A DNA stretch of 64,000 nt. It comes from Bifidobacterium sp. WK041_4_12. GTDB taxonomy: Bacteria > Actinomycetota > Actinomycetes > Actinomycetales > Bifidobacteriaceae. The notes below the pieces were generated by a model. The model did no database searches. It saw only the letters and a program-made list of their open reading frames with translations, and was not told where the DNA came from. Position 1 is the first letter of the stretch, and each line of letters starts with the position of its first letter. The position numbers were made by a program, and so were the translations under genes. The stretch is taken from positions 1,302,001 to 1,366,000 of the forward strand of contig NZ_CP129674.1 of assembly GCF_041080795.1 (NCBI RefSeq), read 5' to 3'. Positions 44,479 to 53,083 of the stretch are shown here, piece by piece.

Positions 44479-47409
44479 CTAGTGCTTCTCATTGTGACCA
44501 TGGCACATCTTGTATTTTCTTCCTGAACCGCATGGGCAGGGAGCGTTCTTGGATGTTCCTGGATATGTCTTGCCATCCGCCCAAGGGGAACGAAGTTCCT
44601 CGTCCTTGGGACGCTTGACCTTGACGTGAGAATCCGCATGGCTCATTGGTTCTGGACCGGTGATGCCGACAGACTGCGGGTTGCTTTCATCTTGCATAGC
44701 ATCGTGATCAGCTGTCGTGTCGGCAATGTCCGTCTGTTCATCAAGGGATTCGCTCTGATCCTCTACTGCTTCATGGGCATCGCTGTCTGCATCGTTCGGT
44801 AACGTCTCACCGGGCTGATCCTTCGTGGAACCGATGTTGAGCTGTGCCTGTGCGGAATCCACAGCGGCATCTTCATCGCGTTCTGAATCTGGATCCTCGG
44901 TTGCAGCAACCTGCTGAATGTCCACGTTGAAGAGCAATTGCACAGACTCTTCCTTGATGGCTTCGATCATCGAGTTGTACATCTGATAGCCTTCACGCTG
45001 GTATTCAACCAGAGGATCACGCTGACCCATGCCACGAAGGCCAATGCCATCTTTCAGATAGTCCATCTCATACAGATGCTCACGCCACTTGCGGTCAAGA
45101 ACCGCGAGAACGACACGTCGTTCGAGTTGACGCATGCCGACTTCGCCTATCGTGTCTTCGCGAGTCTTGTACTGTTCCTCGGCATCCTCGACAATCATCT
45201 TCTGCAAGGTTTCGGCCGCCTTGTCAGCCTTGAGCTTGGCGATGGACTCCTGAGCCTCGTCTTTGTCGATGCTTACGGGATAGACGCTGGACAATGCTTC
45301 CCAAAGTCCATCGATATCCCAATTCTCAGGCTTGTCGGAACCCTTGTTGGCTCCTCGTATGTATGAGGCTACGGTGTCGCCGATGAATCGTTCGATGTCA
45401 TCGTGGATATCCTCGCCCTTCAGCACGGCCTGACGTTCCGCATAGATGACCTGACGCTGCTTGTTCATGACGTCGTCATATTTCAAGACGTTCTTACGAA
45501 TTTCGAAGTTTCTAGATTCAACTGCCTTCTGAGCGTTACGGACACCCTTCGACACGCTTTTCGCTTCGATTGGCTCGCCCTCAGGCATGCCCTTGGACAT
45601 GACTCTTGCCACGAGCTGGGTGTTGAACAGGCGCATCAGATCGTCTTCAAGGCTCAGATAGAAGCGGGATTCGCCGGGGTCTCCCTGACGACCGGAACGA
45701 CCACGCAGCTGATTGTCGATTCGACGTGATTCGTGACGTTCGGTTCCGAGCACATACAGACCACCAAGCTTGACTACTTCCTCATGCTCGTCCTTGGCCT
45801 GTTCCTTCACCTGCTGCAAGGTTTCAGGCCACAGCTTCTCATAGTCCTGAGGAGTGTCTTCGGCGGAATATCCCTGGGCACGAAGCTGCTGATCGGCGAG
45901 GAATTCAACGTTGCCACCGAGCATGATATCGGTTCCACGACCAGCCATGTTGGTTGCCACGGTCACGGCATCCTTGCGACCTGCGACGGCTACGACCGCA
46001 GCTTCCTTGGCATGCTGCTTGGCATTCAACACCTGATGCGGAATCTCTGCAACATCGAGCAGAGATGACACGACTTCGGAGGACTCAACGGAAGCGGTAC
46101 CCAGCAACACCGGCTGCCCCGACGCATGGCGCTTTGCCACATCCTTGACGATGGCGGTGAGCTTCTCTTTCTTGGTGCGGAAAATCAGATCGTCCTTATC
46201 CTGACGAACCATAGGACGATTCGTGGGGATTGGAATCACGCCGAGCTTGTAGGTTCCCATGAACTCGGCAGCCTCTGTTTCGGCGGTACCAGTCATGCCT
46301 GCCAGCTTGTCATACATGCGGAAGTAGTTCTGCAGCGTGATCGTCGCAAAGGTCTGATTCTCTGCCTTGACCTCAACGTTTTCCTTGGCTTCGATGGCCT
46401 GATGCAGACCTTCGTTGTAGCGACGTCCAGAAAGAATGCGGCCGGTGTGTTCATCGACGATAAGCACTTCGCCGTTCTGCACGACATAGTCACGGTCTCT
46501 GATGAAGAGTTCCTTAGCCTTGATGGCATTGTTCAAATATCCGATAAGCGGCGTGTTGCTTGGCTCATAGAGGTTTTCAATGCCTAGGTAGTCCTCGACC
46601 TTGGTGATGCCGGGATCGAGTATGCCAACGACCTTCTTCTTTTCATCGACCTCATAGTCTTCATCGCGGCTGAGACGGGGCACGAGCCGAGCGAATTGAC
46701 GATACCAGCGGGTGACATCGCCTTCGGCAGGTCCAGAAATGATCAGAGGGGTACGAGCCTCGTCGATAAGAATCGAGTCAACCTCATCAACGATGGCAAA
46801 GTTATGTCCACGCTGAACGAGATCCGACTTCTCCCAAGCCATGTTGTCTCGAAGATAGTCAAAACCAAATTCGTTGTTGGTGCCGTAGGTGATGTCGGCT
46901 TCATACTGCTTGCGTCGCTCAGCTGGCTTCTGATCCGTGACGATGCAGCCGACAGTCATGCCGAGGAAGCGGAAGATACGACCCATGAGTTCGGACTGAT
47001 AGCTCGCGAGGTAATCGTTCACCGTCACGACGTGCACGCCCTTGCCTGAAAGAGCATTCAGATAGCTTGGCAGGGTTGCGACAAGCGTTTTGCCTTCACC
47101 GGTTTTCATTTCGGCTATGTTGCCCCAATGCAAGGCCGCACCGCCCATGAGCTGCACATCGAAATGACGTTGGCCGAGAGTACGGCGTGACACCTCACGC
47201 ACAGTGGCGAAAGCTTCTGGCATCAAGGAGTCGAGAGACTCACCATTATCGATGCGTTGCCTGAATTTTCCGGTCTGAGCCTTCAGATCCTCATCACTCA
47301 TGGCTTTGATGTCGTCTTCCAATGCGTTGACGGCCTTCGCCACGTTCTGAAGTTTACGAAGCTGGTGACCTTCGCCCATGCGAAGGACTTTGTCCAGGAC
47401 TGCTACCAC
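44479..47409 (-). CDS. secA: Protein translocase ATPase SecA
   Basis: Motor of the Sec protein export pathway. 976 aa. Walker A region MKTGEGKTLVATLPSYL, DEAD motif VDEVDSILIDEARTPLIISG, helicase II parts VTVATNMAGRGTDI and RGRSGRQGDPGESRF, and the C-terminal SEC-C zinc motif APCPCGSGRKYKMCHG. A long acidic linker precedes SEC-C. Start is GTG 47409 (VVAVLDKVLRMGEG), with AGGGAG upstream. A stable hairpin lies just 5' of the ribosome site. Confidence 0.97.
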   Translation of the reverse strand: MVAVLDKVLRMGEGHQLRKLQNVAKAVNALEDDIKAMSDEDLKAQTGKFRQRIDNGESLDSLMPEAFATVREVSRRTLGQRHFDVQLMGGAALHWGNIAEMKTGEGKTLVATLPSYLNALSGKGVHVVTVNDYLASYQSELMGRIFRFLGMTVGCIVTDQKPAERRKQYEADITYGTNNEFGFDYLRDNMAWEKSDLVQRGHNFAIVDEVDSILIDEARTPLIISGPAEGDVTRWYRQFARLVPRLSRDEDYEVDEKKKVVGILDPGITKVEDYLGIENLYEPSNTPLIGYLNNAIKAKELFIRDRDYVVQNGEVLIVDEHTGRILSGRRYNEGLHQAIEAKENVEVKAENQTFATITLQNYFRMYDKLAGMTGTAETEAAEFMGTYKLGVIPIPTNRPMVRQDKDDLIFRTKKEKLTAIVKDVAKRHASGQPVLLGTASVESSEVVSSLLDVAEIPHQVLNAKQHAKEAAVVAVAGRKDAVTVATNMAGRGTDIMLGGNVEFLADQQLRAQGYSAEDTPQDYEKLWPETLQQVKEQAKDEHEEVVKLGGLYVLGTERHESRRIDNQLRGRSGRQGDPGESRFYLSLEDDLMRLFNTQLVARVMSKGMPEGEPIEAKSVSKGVRNAQKAVESRNFEIRKNVLKYDDVMNKQRQVIYAERQAVLKGEDIHDDIERFIGDTVASYIRGANKGSDKPENWDIDGLWEALSSVYPVSIDKDEAQESIAKLKADKAAETLQKMIVEDAEEQYKTREDTIGEVGMRQLERRVVLAVLDRKWREHLYEMDYLKDGIGLRGMGQRDPLVEYQREGYQMYNSMIEAIKEESVQLLFNVDIQQVAATEDPDSERDEDAAVDSAQAQLNIGSTKDQPGETLPNDADSDAHEAVEDQSESLDEQTDIADTTADHDAMQDESNPQSVGITGPEPMSHADSHVKVKRPKDEELRSPWADGKTYPGTSKNAPCPCGSGRKYKMCHGHNEKH

Positions 47410-47425
47410 GTTGAGCTCCCTAATG

Positions 47426-47441
47426 TGTTGCATCTGCAACA
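47426..47441 (-). promoter_or_regulatory. Hairpin in the secA leader
   Basis: TGTTGC (47426-47431), loop ATCT, GCAACA (47436-47441): a 6-bp perfect stem, ending five bases before the AGGGAG ribosome site of secA. Could affect secA translation; no regulator is known from sequence. Confidence 0.45.
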
Positions 47442-47571
47442 ACTAAACAACAAGGTGAAATACCTAATACGAATACAAGGCACAAACTCAGTCCATAGTA
47501 CTTGAAAGCGAGGATTTTGCCTAACAGGAGTTTCACGCTTTGCGCTATGAGATGGGTTGAATTCCATACAT

Positions 47572-47615
47572 GAATGTGGGTCTGCCATGACGTTGATCAC
47601 GGCAGACCCACATTC
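47572..47615. terminator. HPF terminator hairpin
   Basis: Perfect 15-bp arms GAATGTGGGTCTGCC (47572-47586) and its complement (47601-47615), 14-base loop, 25 bp after the hpf stop. Confidence 0.85.
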
Positions 47616-47640
47616 CAGATGCATGCACAGCCTGTAACGA

Positions 47641-48309
47641 CTACTTGGCTACGTTCTCAGGCGTGTCAATCTCAAAGACACCATAGCTCCAACCATGACG
47701 GTGATAGACCACGGACGGTCTGCCGGTCTCCTTGTTGACGAAGAGGAAGAAGTCGTGCCCGATCAGTTCCATTTCGTAGAGAGCCTCGTCAATGCTCATT
47801 GGCTCTGCAAGGTGCAGCTTGCGCCTGATGACTATCGGCGTATCGCCAACCTGAACCTCTACGGACTCCCCTGGACCCAATTCGCTGGCAAGGGCGGCTG
47901 CAGGGCTGTCTGTCGGCTCGGCTTCTTCGACTGACTCGGGTTCTGGAGCGGTTTGTGGCACCACAACGCCCATGTCGACGGGAACGGGATTGGTATATCC
48001 GCGACGGTGATCCTTGCGACGGTCACGAGCACGACGCAGACGAAGAGTCAGCTTGTCAAGAGCCAGGTCGAGAGCGCTGAATTCGTCGGCGCTGGAAGCC
48101 TCTGCTCGGACAACGGTTCTTCCTGCGATAACCGTGATCTCAACTCGTTTTGCTGTATCCGCCTGCCTTGGATTGCCCTCATGAGACAGCACAATCTGGA
48201 CGCGTTGCGCATCTGGCGCTATGGCGGTCACACGATTCATCTTGGTATCAGCTACATCACGGAACCTTTGCTTGATTTGCGTGTGGCGTCCCGTTACGAC
48301 GATTTCCAT
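47641..48309 (-). CDS. hpf: Ribosome hibernation promoting factor, long form
   Basis: Promotes 100S ribosome dimers in stationary phase. 222 aa. N-terminal ribosome-binding domain: MEIVVTGRHTQIKQRFRD, VEITVIAGRTVVRAEASS, DLALDKLTLRLRRARDR. A Pro/Glu linker of about 50 residues leads to the C-terminal dimerisation domain IVIRRKLHLAEPMSIDEALYEMELIGHDFFLFVNKETG. The 'long' architecture indicates homodimer-driven 100S formation. ATG 48309 follows GGAGG. A TACAAT -10-like hexamer lies at 48388-48383. Confidence 0.94.
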   Translation of the reverse strand: MEIVVTGRHTQIKQRFRDVADTKMNRVTAIAPDAQRVQIVLSHEGNPRQADTAKRVEITVIAGRTVVRAEASSADEFSALDLALDKLTLRLRRARDRRKDHRRGYTNPVPVDMGVVVPQTAPEPESVEEAEPTDSPAAALASELGPGESVEVQVGDTPIVIRRKLHLAEPMSIDEALYEMELIGHDFFLFVNKETGRPSVVYHRHGWSYGVFEIDTPENVAK

Positions 48310-48610
48310 GTGAGCCTCCTTAATCGGGCGGTATGACCCGCCGTGTGCGTTGAACGGCTTCATCACCGTTCCGGTAATCAACATTGTAGCCGAAAGCTTC
48401 GCATTATTGAGGTTTCTTGGTCTTCCGGCACTCAATCAGCATAGAATTTCGCGGTCTTTGAAACATGTGCATGTCGTAACTTCGGGCGTTTGCAACCCCT
48501 GTACAGTGGTGGTCAATATGGATTGTGCAGACATCATGATGTTCCGTGCCATGGAGCAAGAAGTGAGCGACGAGGCTCGCCACATCCCTCGATGCTGTAT
48601 CCTTAACCTC
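48310..48610. other. Divergent region between hpf and rnpB
   Basis: About 300 bp with no supportable gene. It holds promoters for both neighbours: a TACAAT hexamer (48388-48383) for hpf and TATCCT (48598-48603) about 7 bases ahead of the rnpB 5' end. The short plus-strand frames present here are interrupted and lack ribosome sites. No terminator was seen. Confidence 0.5.
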
Positions 48611-48972
48611 TGAGACCTCTTTATGGCCGCGGTGCTGCGTTGAGCGGCACTGAGGAACTTCCGGGCTCCATAGAGCACAATGGCGGATAACGTCCGCCCA
48701 GGGTGACCTGAGAGATAGCGCAACAGAGAATAGACCGCCTGCGTTTGGAAACATGCGCAGGTAAGGGTGAAACGGCGGTGCAAGAGACCACCGAATCGCT
48801 GGTGACAGTGATTGCAAGGCAAGCCTCATTGGGAGCAAAGCCAAGCAGAAGATATCAAGAGCTGCTCGCTCACATCTTCGGGTAGGCCGCTAGAGCCTGA
48901 TGGCAACATCAGGTCGAGATGGATGGCCATACGTCTGCAAAGACGACAGAACCCGGGGTACGAGAGGTCTCA
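48611..48972 (+). ncRNA. rnpB: RNase P RNA component (class A)
   Basis: Catalytic RNA of RNase P, which makes tRNA 5' ends. Landmarks in order: P1 5' arm TGAGACCTCT (48611); GAGGAACTTCCGGGCTCC; CAGGGTGACCTGAGAGATAG; ACAGAGAATAGACCGCC; GGTAAGGGTGAAACGGCGG; GCAAGAGACCACC; GGGTAGGCCGCTAGAGCCTG; GAGATGGATGGCC; GACAGAACCCGGGGTACGAG; and the P1 3' arm AGAGGTCTCA (ending 48972), then TACTTTT as terminator. About 362 nt. GAGGAACTTCC differs from the common GAGGAAAGTCC. Confidence 0.96.
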
Positions 48973-49037
48973 CATACTTTTGCAATACCGTTCTCCTCAA
49001 CATGGAAGAGGGATCGGCAGGGACAGCCATCGGTGCG

Positions 49038-49655
49038 TCACAATCTCAGTGTTGTGATGCCGTGAATCATCAGTTCCACGCCTATGCACAGAATCAGGAA
49101 ACCAATCACGCGCACCAGCGCTCCGATGCCAGTCGGACCGAGTCTATCGACAATCGGAGTTCCCCACATCAGCAATGCGCCGATTATGACAGCAAGGAAC
49201 ACAATCGCAAGGATAAGCGCGACGTGTCCCTCAAGGCTGGGATACCTTGCCGACAGACCGATGACCTCACCGATGGCACCTGGCCCAGCGACCAGAGGCA
49301 AAGCCATAGGCGTGAACGATATGTCCTTCTTGATCTTGGCATGATCATTTTCTTCCTGGGAGAGCTGCTGCTTCGGACTGAGCATGCCGAGACCCGAGTT
49401 GGCCACTACAAAGCCGCCTGCTATCTGCATTGCCGGAAGGCTCAATCCGAAGACATTGAGAATCAGAGAGCCGAGCACGGCAAAGGCAACAAGGATGATG
49501 CCGACATTGATACCCGTGCGTGCACCTTGTCTGCGTACCTCTCGAGGCGCAAAGCCATCAGTCAATCCAGCATATGCGGCAACGGCCCCAGCCGGATTGA
49601 CTATCGGGAATAACGCCAGCAGACATGCGGTGAACATGGTGAAGAAATTCGACAT
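49038..49655 (-). CDS. MarC family integral membrane protein
   Basis: UPF0056/MarC protein, 205 aa, with six hydrophobic segments. Recognisable stretches: FPIVNPAGAVAAYAGLT at the N-terminus and SFTPMALPLVAGPGAI in the middle. The function of the family is unsettled; drug transport claims for MarC were not confirmed (recall of the literature). No ribosome site stronger than CGGTAG precedes ATG 49655. Convergent with rnpB across 65 bp. Confidence 0.85.
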   Translation of the reverse strand: MSNFFTMFTACLLALFPIVNPAGAVAAYAGLTDGFAPREVRRQGARTGINVGIILVAFAVLGSLILNVFGLSLPAMQIAGGFVVANSGLGMLSPKQQLSQEENDHAKIKKDISFTPMALPLVAGPGAIGEVIGLSARYPSLEGHVALILAIVFLAVIIGALLMWGTPIVDRLGPTGIGALVRVIGFLILCIGVELMIHGITTLRL

Positions 49656-49697
49656 GGTTCGATACTACCGGGAAAGGCTCCAATACATGATGATTTC

Positions 49698-50438
49698 CTA
49701 GCGATTGTCGAAGAGTTCGTTGGCAACCTGACGAATGATGTCAGGCGAGTGACCCTTTCGCCCTCCTGCGCTCCAGAATCTGCGCTTGCGCTTGACGGGA
49801 TCCATGCCGCGAGTCTTTCGCAACACGGTTCTGCCAAGCTCATATGCAGCATCGACAAAATCACCCGCGTCAGCAGCCTCAGTGACAAGACGCTGAGCCA
49901 AGGCACGATCTACACCTTTACGCAACAATTCACGCTCGGTAAATCGTGCGCCCAAATTTCGGGAAAGACAGTATCTCACCGCGGACTGCGCATATTCCTC
50001 GTCATTGATCAATAGCACCCGCTGCAAACGAGCAATGACCTCGTCAATGACTGGCTCAGCGAATTCCTTGTCCATCAGACGCTGTTTCAAACCGCCCGAA
50101 GACCTCGGAGCCGCATCCAGAAGTCTGAGCGCAGCTTCTCGACAGGCATCGATGTCGTCATCGTTCAACGCGTTGCAGACGTGTTCGGTGTCATCGACCC
50201 TGTCATCAACTCTGCCTCTGAGTGTGCTCACAGCGGCATCATCAACAGCGGCATCATCAATAACAGCTTCATCAACAGTGCCGTCAAGCTTTTCACTGAG
50301 CGGATTCTCACCCTGGTCAACGGCCGTGCGCTGAGTAGGTGAACAATCAGCCGATTGGCGCTCGTCAGAGTGAGATTGCGAGTGAGATTCGGGAATGACG
50401 ATCTTATGCGATGCGAGGAACGTATCGGCAGTTATCAC
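49698..50438 (-). CDS. recX: RecX regulatory protein
   Basis: Modulates RecA filament growth. About 246 aa with an N-terminal acidic, repeat-bearing extension (about 100 residues, 15-bp repeats giving AVIDDAAVDDAAV) before the RecX helical domain: ALRLLDAAPRSSGGLKQRLMDKEF, DEEYAQSAVRYCLSRN, RELLRKGVD. Start GTG 50438 has GGAG eight bases upstream; ATG 50453 is also possible. Lies directly downstream of recA with a 194-bp gap. Confidence 0.88.
   Translation of the reverse strand: MITADTFLASHKIVIPESHSQSHSDERQSADCSPTQRTAVDQGENPLSEKLDGTVDEAVIDDAAVDDAAVSTLRGRVDDRVDDTEHVCNALNDDDIDACREAALRLLDAAPRSSGGLKQRLMDKEFAEPVIDEVIARLQRVLLINDEEYAQSAVRYCLSRNLGARFTERELLRKGVDRALAQRLVTEAADAGDFVDAAYELGRTVLRKTRGMDPVKRKRRFWSAGGRKGHSPDIIRQVANELFDNR
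50232..50276. repeat. 15-bp in-frame repeat in recX
   Basis: AGCGGCATCATCAAC (50232-50246), AGCGGCATCATCAAT (50247-50261) and degenerate AACAGCTTCATCAAC (50262-50276), in the acidic N-terminal extension of RecX. Confidence 0.75.
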
Positions 50439-50471
50439 ACAGCACCACTCCATTCATAGGATTCCAACTTC

Positions 50472-50516
50472 ATAGCACGCCACTGATGACACTCCACTGA
50501 TAGCACGCCACTGATG
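50472..50516. repeat. 28-bp-period direct repeat between recX and recA
   Basis: Two copies of ATAGCACGCCACTGATG (50472-50488 and 50500-50516), with CACTGA reused between them. Lies in the non-coding gap just upstream of recX. No function suggested. Confidence 0.6.
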
Positions 50517-50632
50517 GGACCGTCCACACGGCCATACCCTATAGCGATACCCATGTGGCAGTGCTCGTACAGGAAATACCCGTTCGATGTGAAAAACTCA
50601 CAGGCTTTGAAAATTCATACGACGCGCGCTGC

Positions 50633-51838
50633 TCATGCGTGAGCGGGAACCTTTGCCTGCGATTCGACGTCTGCAGAAGACTCAGCGTGGGCTGGATCCT
50701 CGGAATTCGAGGAACCCTTGTTTTCCGATCCGCTGTCAGTGCCAGTCTGTCCTGCTGCCTGCCCCGCTGCCTGGTCTGCATCTTCAGGAACTTCGTCAGG
50801 AGCTTCAAGTCCAAAGGCAATCTTGACCTTGTGCTCGATTTCCTGCGTGAGTTCGGTGTTGTCTTTCAGATATTGCCGCACGTTCTCACGTCCCTGACCA
50901 AGCTGATCGTCTCCATAGGTAAACCATGAACCCGACTTCTTCACGATATTGGTCTGCAATGCCATATCGAGAATCGAACCTTCCTTAGAGATGCCTTCTC
51001 CGTAGAGTATGTCGAATTCCGCTGATTTGAAGGGCGGAGCCATTTTGTTCTTCACAACCTTGACTCGAGTCCTGTTTCCTACGGCATCCTCGCCATTCTT
51101 CAATGTCTGTATTCTACGAATATCGAGACGCACTGAGGAGTAGAACTTCAGGGCCTTGCCGCCTGTTGTCGTTTCAGGGCTGCCGAAGAAGACACCAATC
51201 TTTTCACGAAGCTGGTTGATGAAGATTGCGGTAGTGTTGGCCTGTGCAAGTGCACCTGTCATTTTTCTGAGAGCCTGACTCATCAGTCGAGCCTGGAGAC
51301 CCACATGACTGTCGCCCATCTCGCCTTCAATCTCTGCTTTCGGTACCAGCGCCGCCACCGAATCGATGACGATGATGTCCAGCGCACCGGAACGAATGAG
51401 CATATCCGCAATTTCCAGAGCCTGTTCTCCGTTGTCTGGCTGAGAAACGATAAGGGAATCGGTATCGACGCCGAGCTTACGAGCATATTCAGGATCCAAC
51501 GCATGTTCCGCATCGATGAATGCAGCCACTCCGCCCTTCTTCTGAGCATTGGCAACTGCATGCAAAGTGAGTGTCGTCTTGCCGGAAGATTCAGGGCCAT
51601 ACACCTCTACGATTCTTCCACGGGGCAATCCCCCGATACCCAAAGCCATGTCCAAAGCCAAGGATCCGGTAGGAATGACTTCTACATTCTGCACTGGTCG
51701 GTCACCAAGGCGCATGGCCGATCCCTTGCCAAAGTTCTTTTCTACTTGATCAAGAGCCGTCTTCAGCGCTTGATCCTTGCGCTTCGCGTTGTCTTCCGGG
51801 CTTTTGCGCGATCCGCGGGCGCTTGTGTGCTGGGCCAT
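50633..51838 (-). CDS. recA: Recombinase RecA
   Basis: Homologous recombination and SOS coprotease. 401 aa. Walker A GPESSGKTTLTL near residue 83, Walker B IIVIDSVAALVP, loop L2 region FINQLREKIGVFFGSPETTTGG, and a Gln/Ser-rich C-terminal tail of about 55 residues. The start ATG 51838 follows GGAGAG. A LexA box and -10 lie 130-160 bp upstream. Not followed by a lexA gene here. Confidence 0.97.
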   Translation of the reverse strand: MAQHTSARGSRKSPEDNAKRKDQALKTALDQVEKNFGKGSAMRLGDRPVQNVEVIPTGSLALDMALGIGGLPRGRIVEVYGPESSGKTTLTLHAVANAQKKGGVAAFIDAEHALDPEYARKLGVDTDSLIVSQPDNGEQALEIADMLIRSGALDIIVIDSVAALVPKAEIEGEMGDSHVGLQARLMSQALRKMTGALAQANTTAIFINQLREKIGVFFGSPETTTGGKALKFYSSVRLDIRRIQTLKNGEDAVGNRTRVKVVKNKMAPPFKSAEFDILYGEGISKEGSILDMALQTNIVKKSGSWFTYGDDQLGQGRENVRQYLKDNTELTQEIEHKVKIAFGLEAPDEVPEDADQAAGQAAGQTGTDSGSENKGSSNSEDPAHAESSADVESQAKVPAHA

Positions 51839-51972
51839 TGGCTCTCCTTAGTACAATCTCTATACAAACAACAGCGCAACCGTATGACATTGCGACGCAT
51901 ACCATAAAGCTTTACAACCAATGTGGTCGAATGTGGCACGTATCCGACGGCATGTGCTGAACACTCATGCCA

Positions 51973-51994
51973 AGTATAGTCGAACATTTGTTCG
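51973..51994 (-). promoter_or_regulatory. recA promoter with LexA/SOS box
   Basis: CGAACATTTGTTCG (51981-51994) is a perfect palindrome matching the actinobacterial/Gram-positive LexA consensus CGAAC-N4-GTTCG. On the minus strand it is immediately followed by -10 hexamer TATACT (51978-51973), so repression would act directly on the promoter. The remainder of the 230-bp leader holds no gene. Confidence 0.85.
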
Positions 51995-52069
51995 AATTCC
52001 AGTTTCAAGCAATAATAAACAACGGGCGTGTCTGATCATCCAGTGATCCTCCACACCCGCTCCATACGT

Positions 52070-52303
52070 CTACACCGCCGGCAATGGCGGCGCATTATGA
52101 TCTTTTCCCCAACGCCTTGAATCAGGAATGTCCATCTGGTCGCACAGAACATTCCATACGACTCTCGGCTCAACACCTTGGTTCAGCGCTTCCACGACCG
52201 TCATCGAGTCCAAGGCTGCAAGCCTTTGATCATGCGAAAGACTGCGACCATAGACCCGTCCAAACACTTCTTCGAGTAACTGCCAGAATTCTCTTTCTCG
52301 CAC
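52070..52303 (-). CDS. DUF3046 family protein
   Basis: A 77-aa helical protein of unknown function, placed between clgR and recA as in many actinobacteria. Family pattern: REFWQLLEEVFGRVYGRSL, then DSMTVVEALNQGVEPRVVWNVLCDQMDIPDS. No signal peptide. Start ATG 52303 carries only a weak ribosome site. Confidence 0.8.
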   Translation of the reverse strand: MREREFWQLLEEVFGRVYGRSLSHDQRLAALDSMTVVEALNQGVEPRVVWNVLCDQMDIPDSRRWGKDHNAPPLPAV

Positions 52304-52410
52304 CCATGACCTTATCTATGCTGTGAACAACTCTGCAATGAAATGCGACAATGCGGGCTACCTATCAACCCGCATCCTCCTCGACACTAGGATAGCCACA
52401 CCAGTACCGG

Positions 52411-52947
52411 CTATCGTTCAAGCGATTCCAAATAATCTGCAACCATGCGAAGCATCTGCGGAACACTGACACCGAGTGCTTCAGCTATCGAACTCAACAA
52501 CTCAGAACTTGCCTCTTTCTGTCCTCTTTCGACTTCAGAAAGATAGCCCAAGGAAACGCCTGCGTTCTCGCTCACTTCACGCAGCGTCTTGTGATCCTTC
52601 GTTCTCAGGTCGCGCAGCACATGGCCGATAGCCTCGCGCAGGGATACATGCTGAGTGCTGTCTGAAGAATCCTCTACAGAAATCTTCGCTGCGCGCTTTG
52701 CTTCAGGAGCATCTTCATCTTGCATCCACATACGGCTGAGAGCTGCCTGCCGGTCATCCTTGGCCTTTTTCGCTGCCTTGGCTCTCAGCACCTGCTGCTG
52801 GGCAAACATTACTGCCCGTTTCTGTGCAGGAGTTAAATCGCGCACACGCGCGTTGCCACGTTGAGGAAGTGATACCGGCTTGAGTTCATATGACTCACCA
52901 CTGTGAGCCAGTTCGGTGCGATTCAATACTGAATTTTCAGTAACCAT
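52411..52947 (-). CDS. clgR: ClgR-type XRE transcriptional regulator
   Basis: Activator of clp protease genes and stress responses in actinobacteria. About 178 aa. C-terminal helix-turn-helix: LREAIGHVLRDLR, TLREVSENAGVSLGYLSEVERGQKEASSELL, which is the ClgR signature. The N-terminal part has a Lys/Ala-rich helix QQQVLRAKAAKKAKDDRQ. ATG 52947 follows AAAGGGG; in-frame starts up to 53070 exist. A TGTGA-N6-TCACA palindrome lies 95 bp upstream. Confidence 0.88.
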   Translation of the reverse strand: MVTENSVLNRTELAHSGESYELKPVSLPQRGNARVRDLTPAQKRAVMFAQQQVLRAKAAKKAKDDRQAALSRMWMQDEDAPEAKRAAKISVEDSSDSTQHVSLREAIGHVLRDLRTKDHKTLREVSENAGVSLGYLSEVERGQKEASSELLSSIAEALGVSVPQMLRMVADYLESLER

Positions 52948-53042
52948 TGCATATCCCCTTTCGCCACCATCGTTTTCAACTACAACTCGTTCAACAAGGC
53001 TCAGGGCTGAATATTCCATCAGCGAAGGCATTTCGGACTCAA

Positions 53043-53058
53043 TGTGAGCGACCTCACA
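53043..53058. promoter_or_regulatory. TGTGA-N6-TCACA palindrome upstream of clgR
   Basis: TGTGAGCGACCTCACA, 95 bp from the clgR start. Its six central bases are GCGACC, unlike the pflB site (TTTGAG), but the half-sites are identical to it. The inner CGAC lets the arms extend to TGTGAG...CTCACA. Confidence 0.5.
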
Positions 53059-53083
53059 TTCGGGAATCACATTGATCCATCGG

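Noticed and set aside
48436..48844. Minus-strand frames covering the 5' half of rnpB and its upstream region
   Set aside because: They run through the RNase P RNA core, have no ribosome site and show no recognisable family.
50585..50601. TGTGA-N5-TCACA downstream of recA as a third CRP-like site
   Set aside because: The spacer is five, not six, and it lies at the 3' end of recA, where it reads better as a weak hairpin with U-run.
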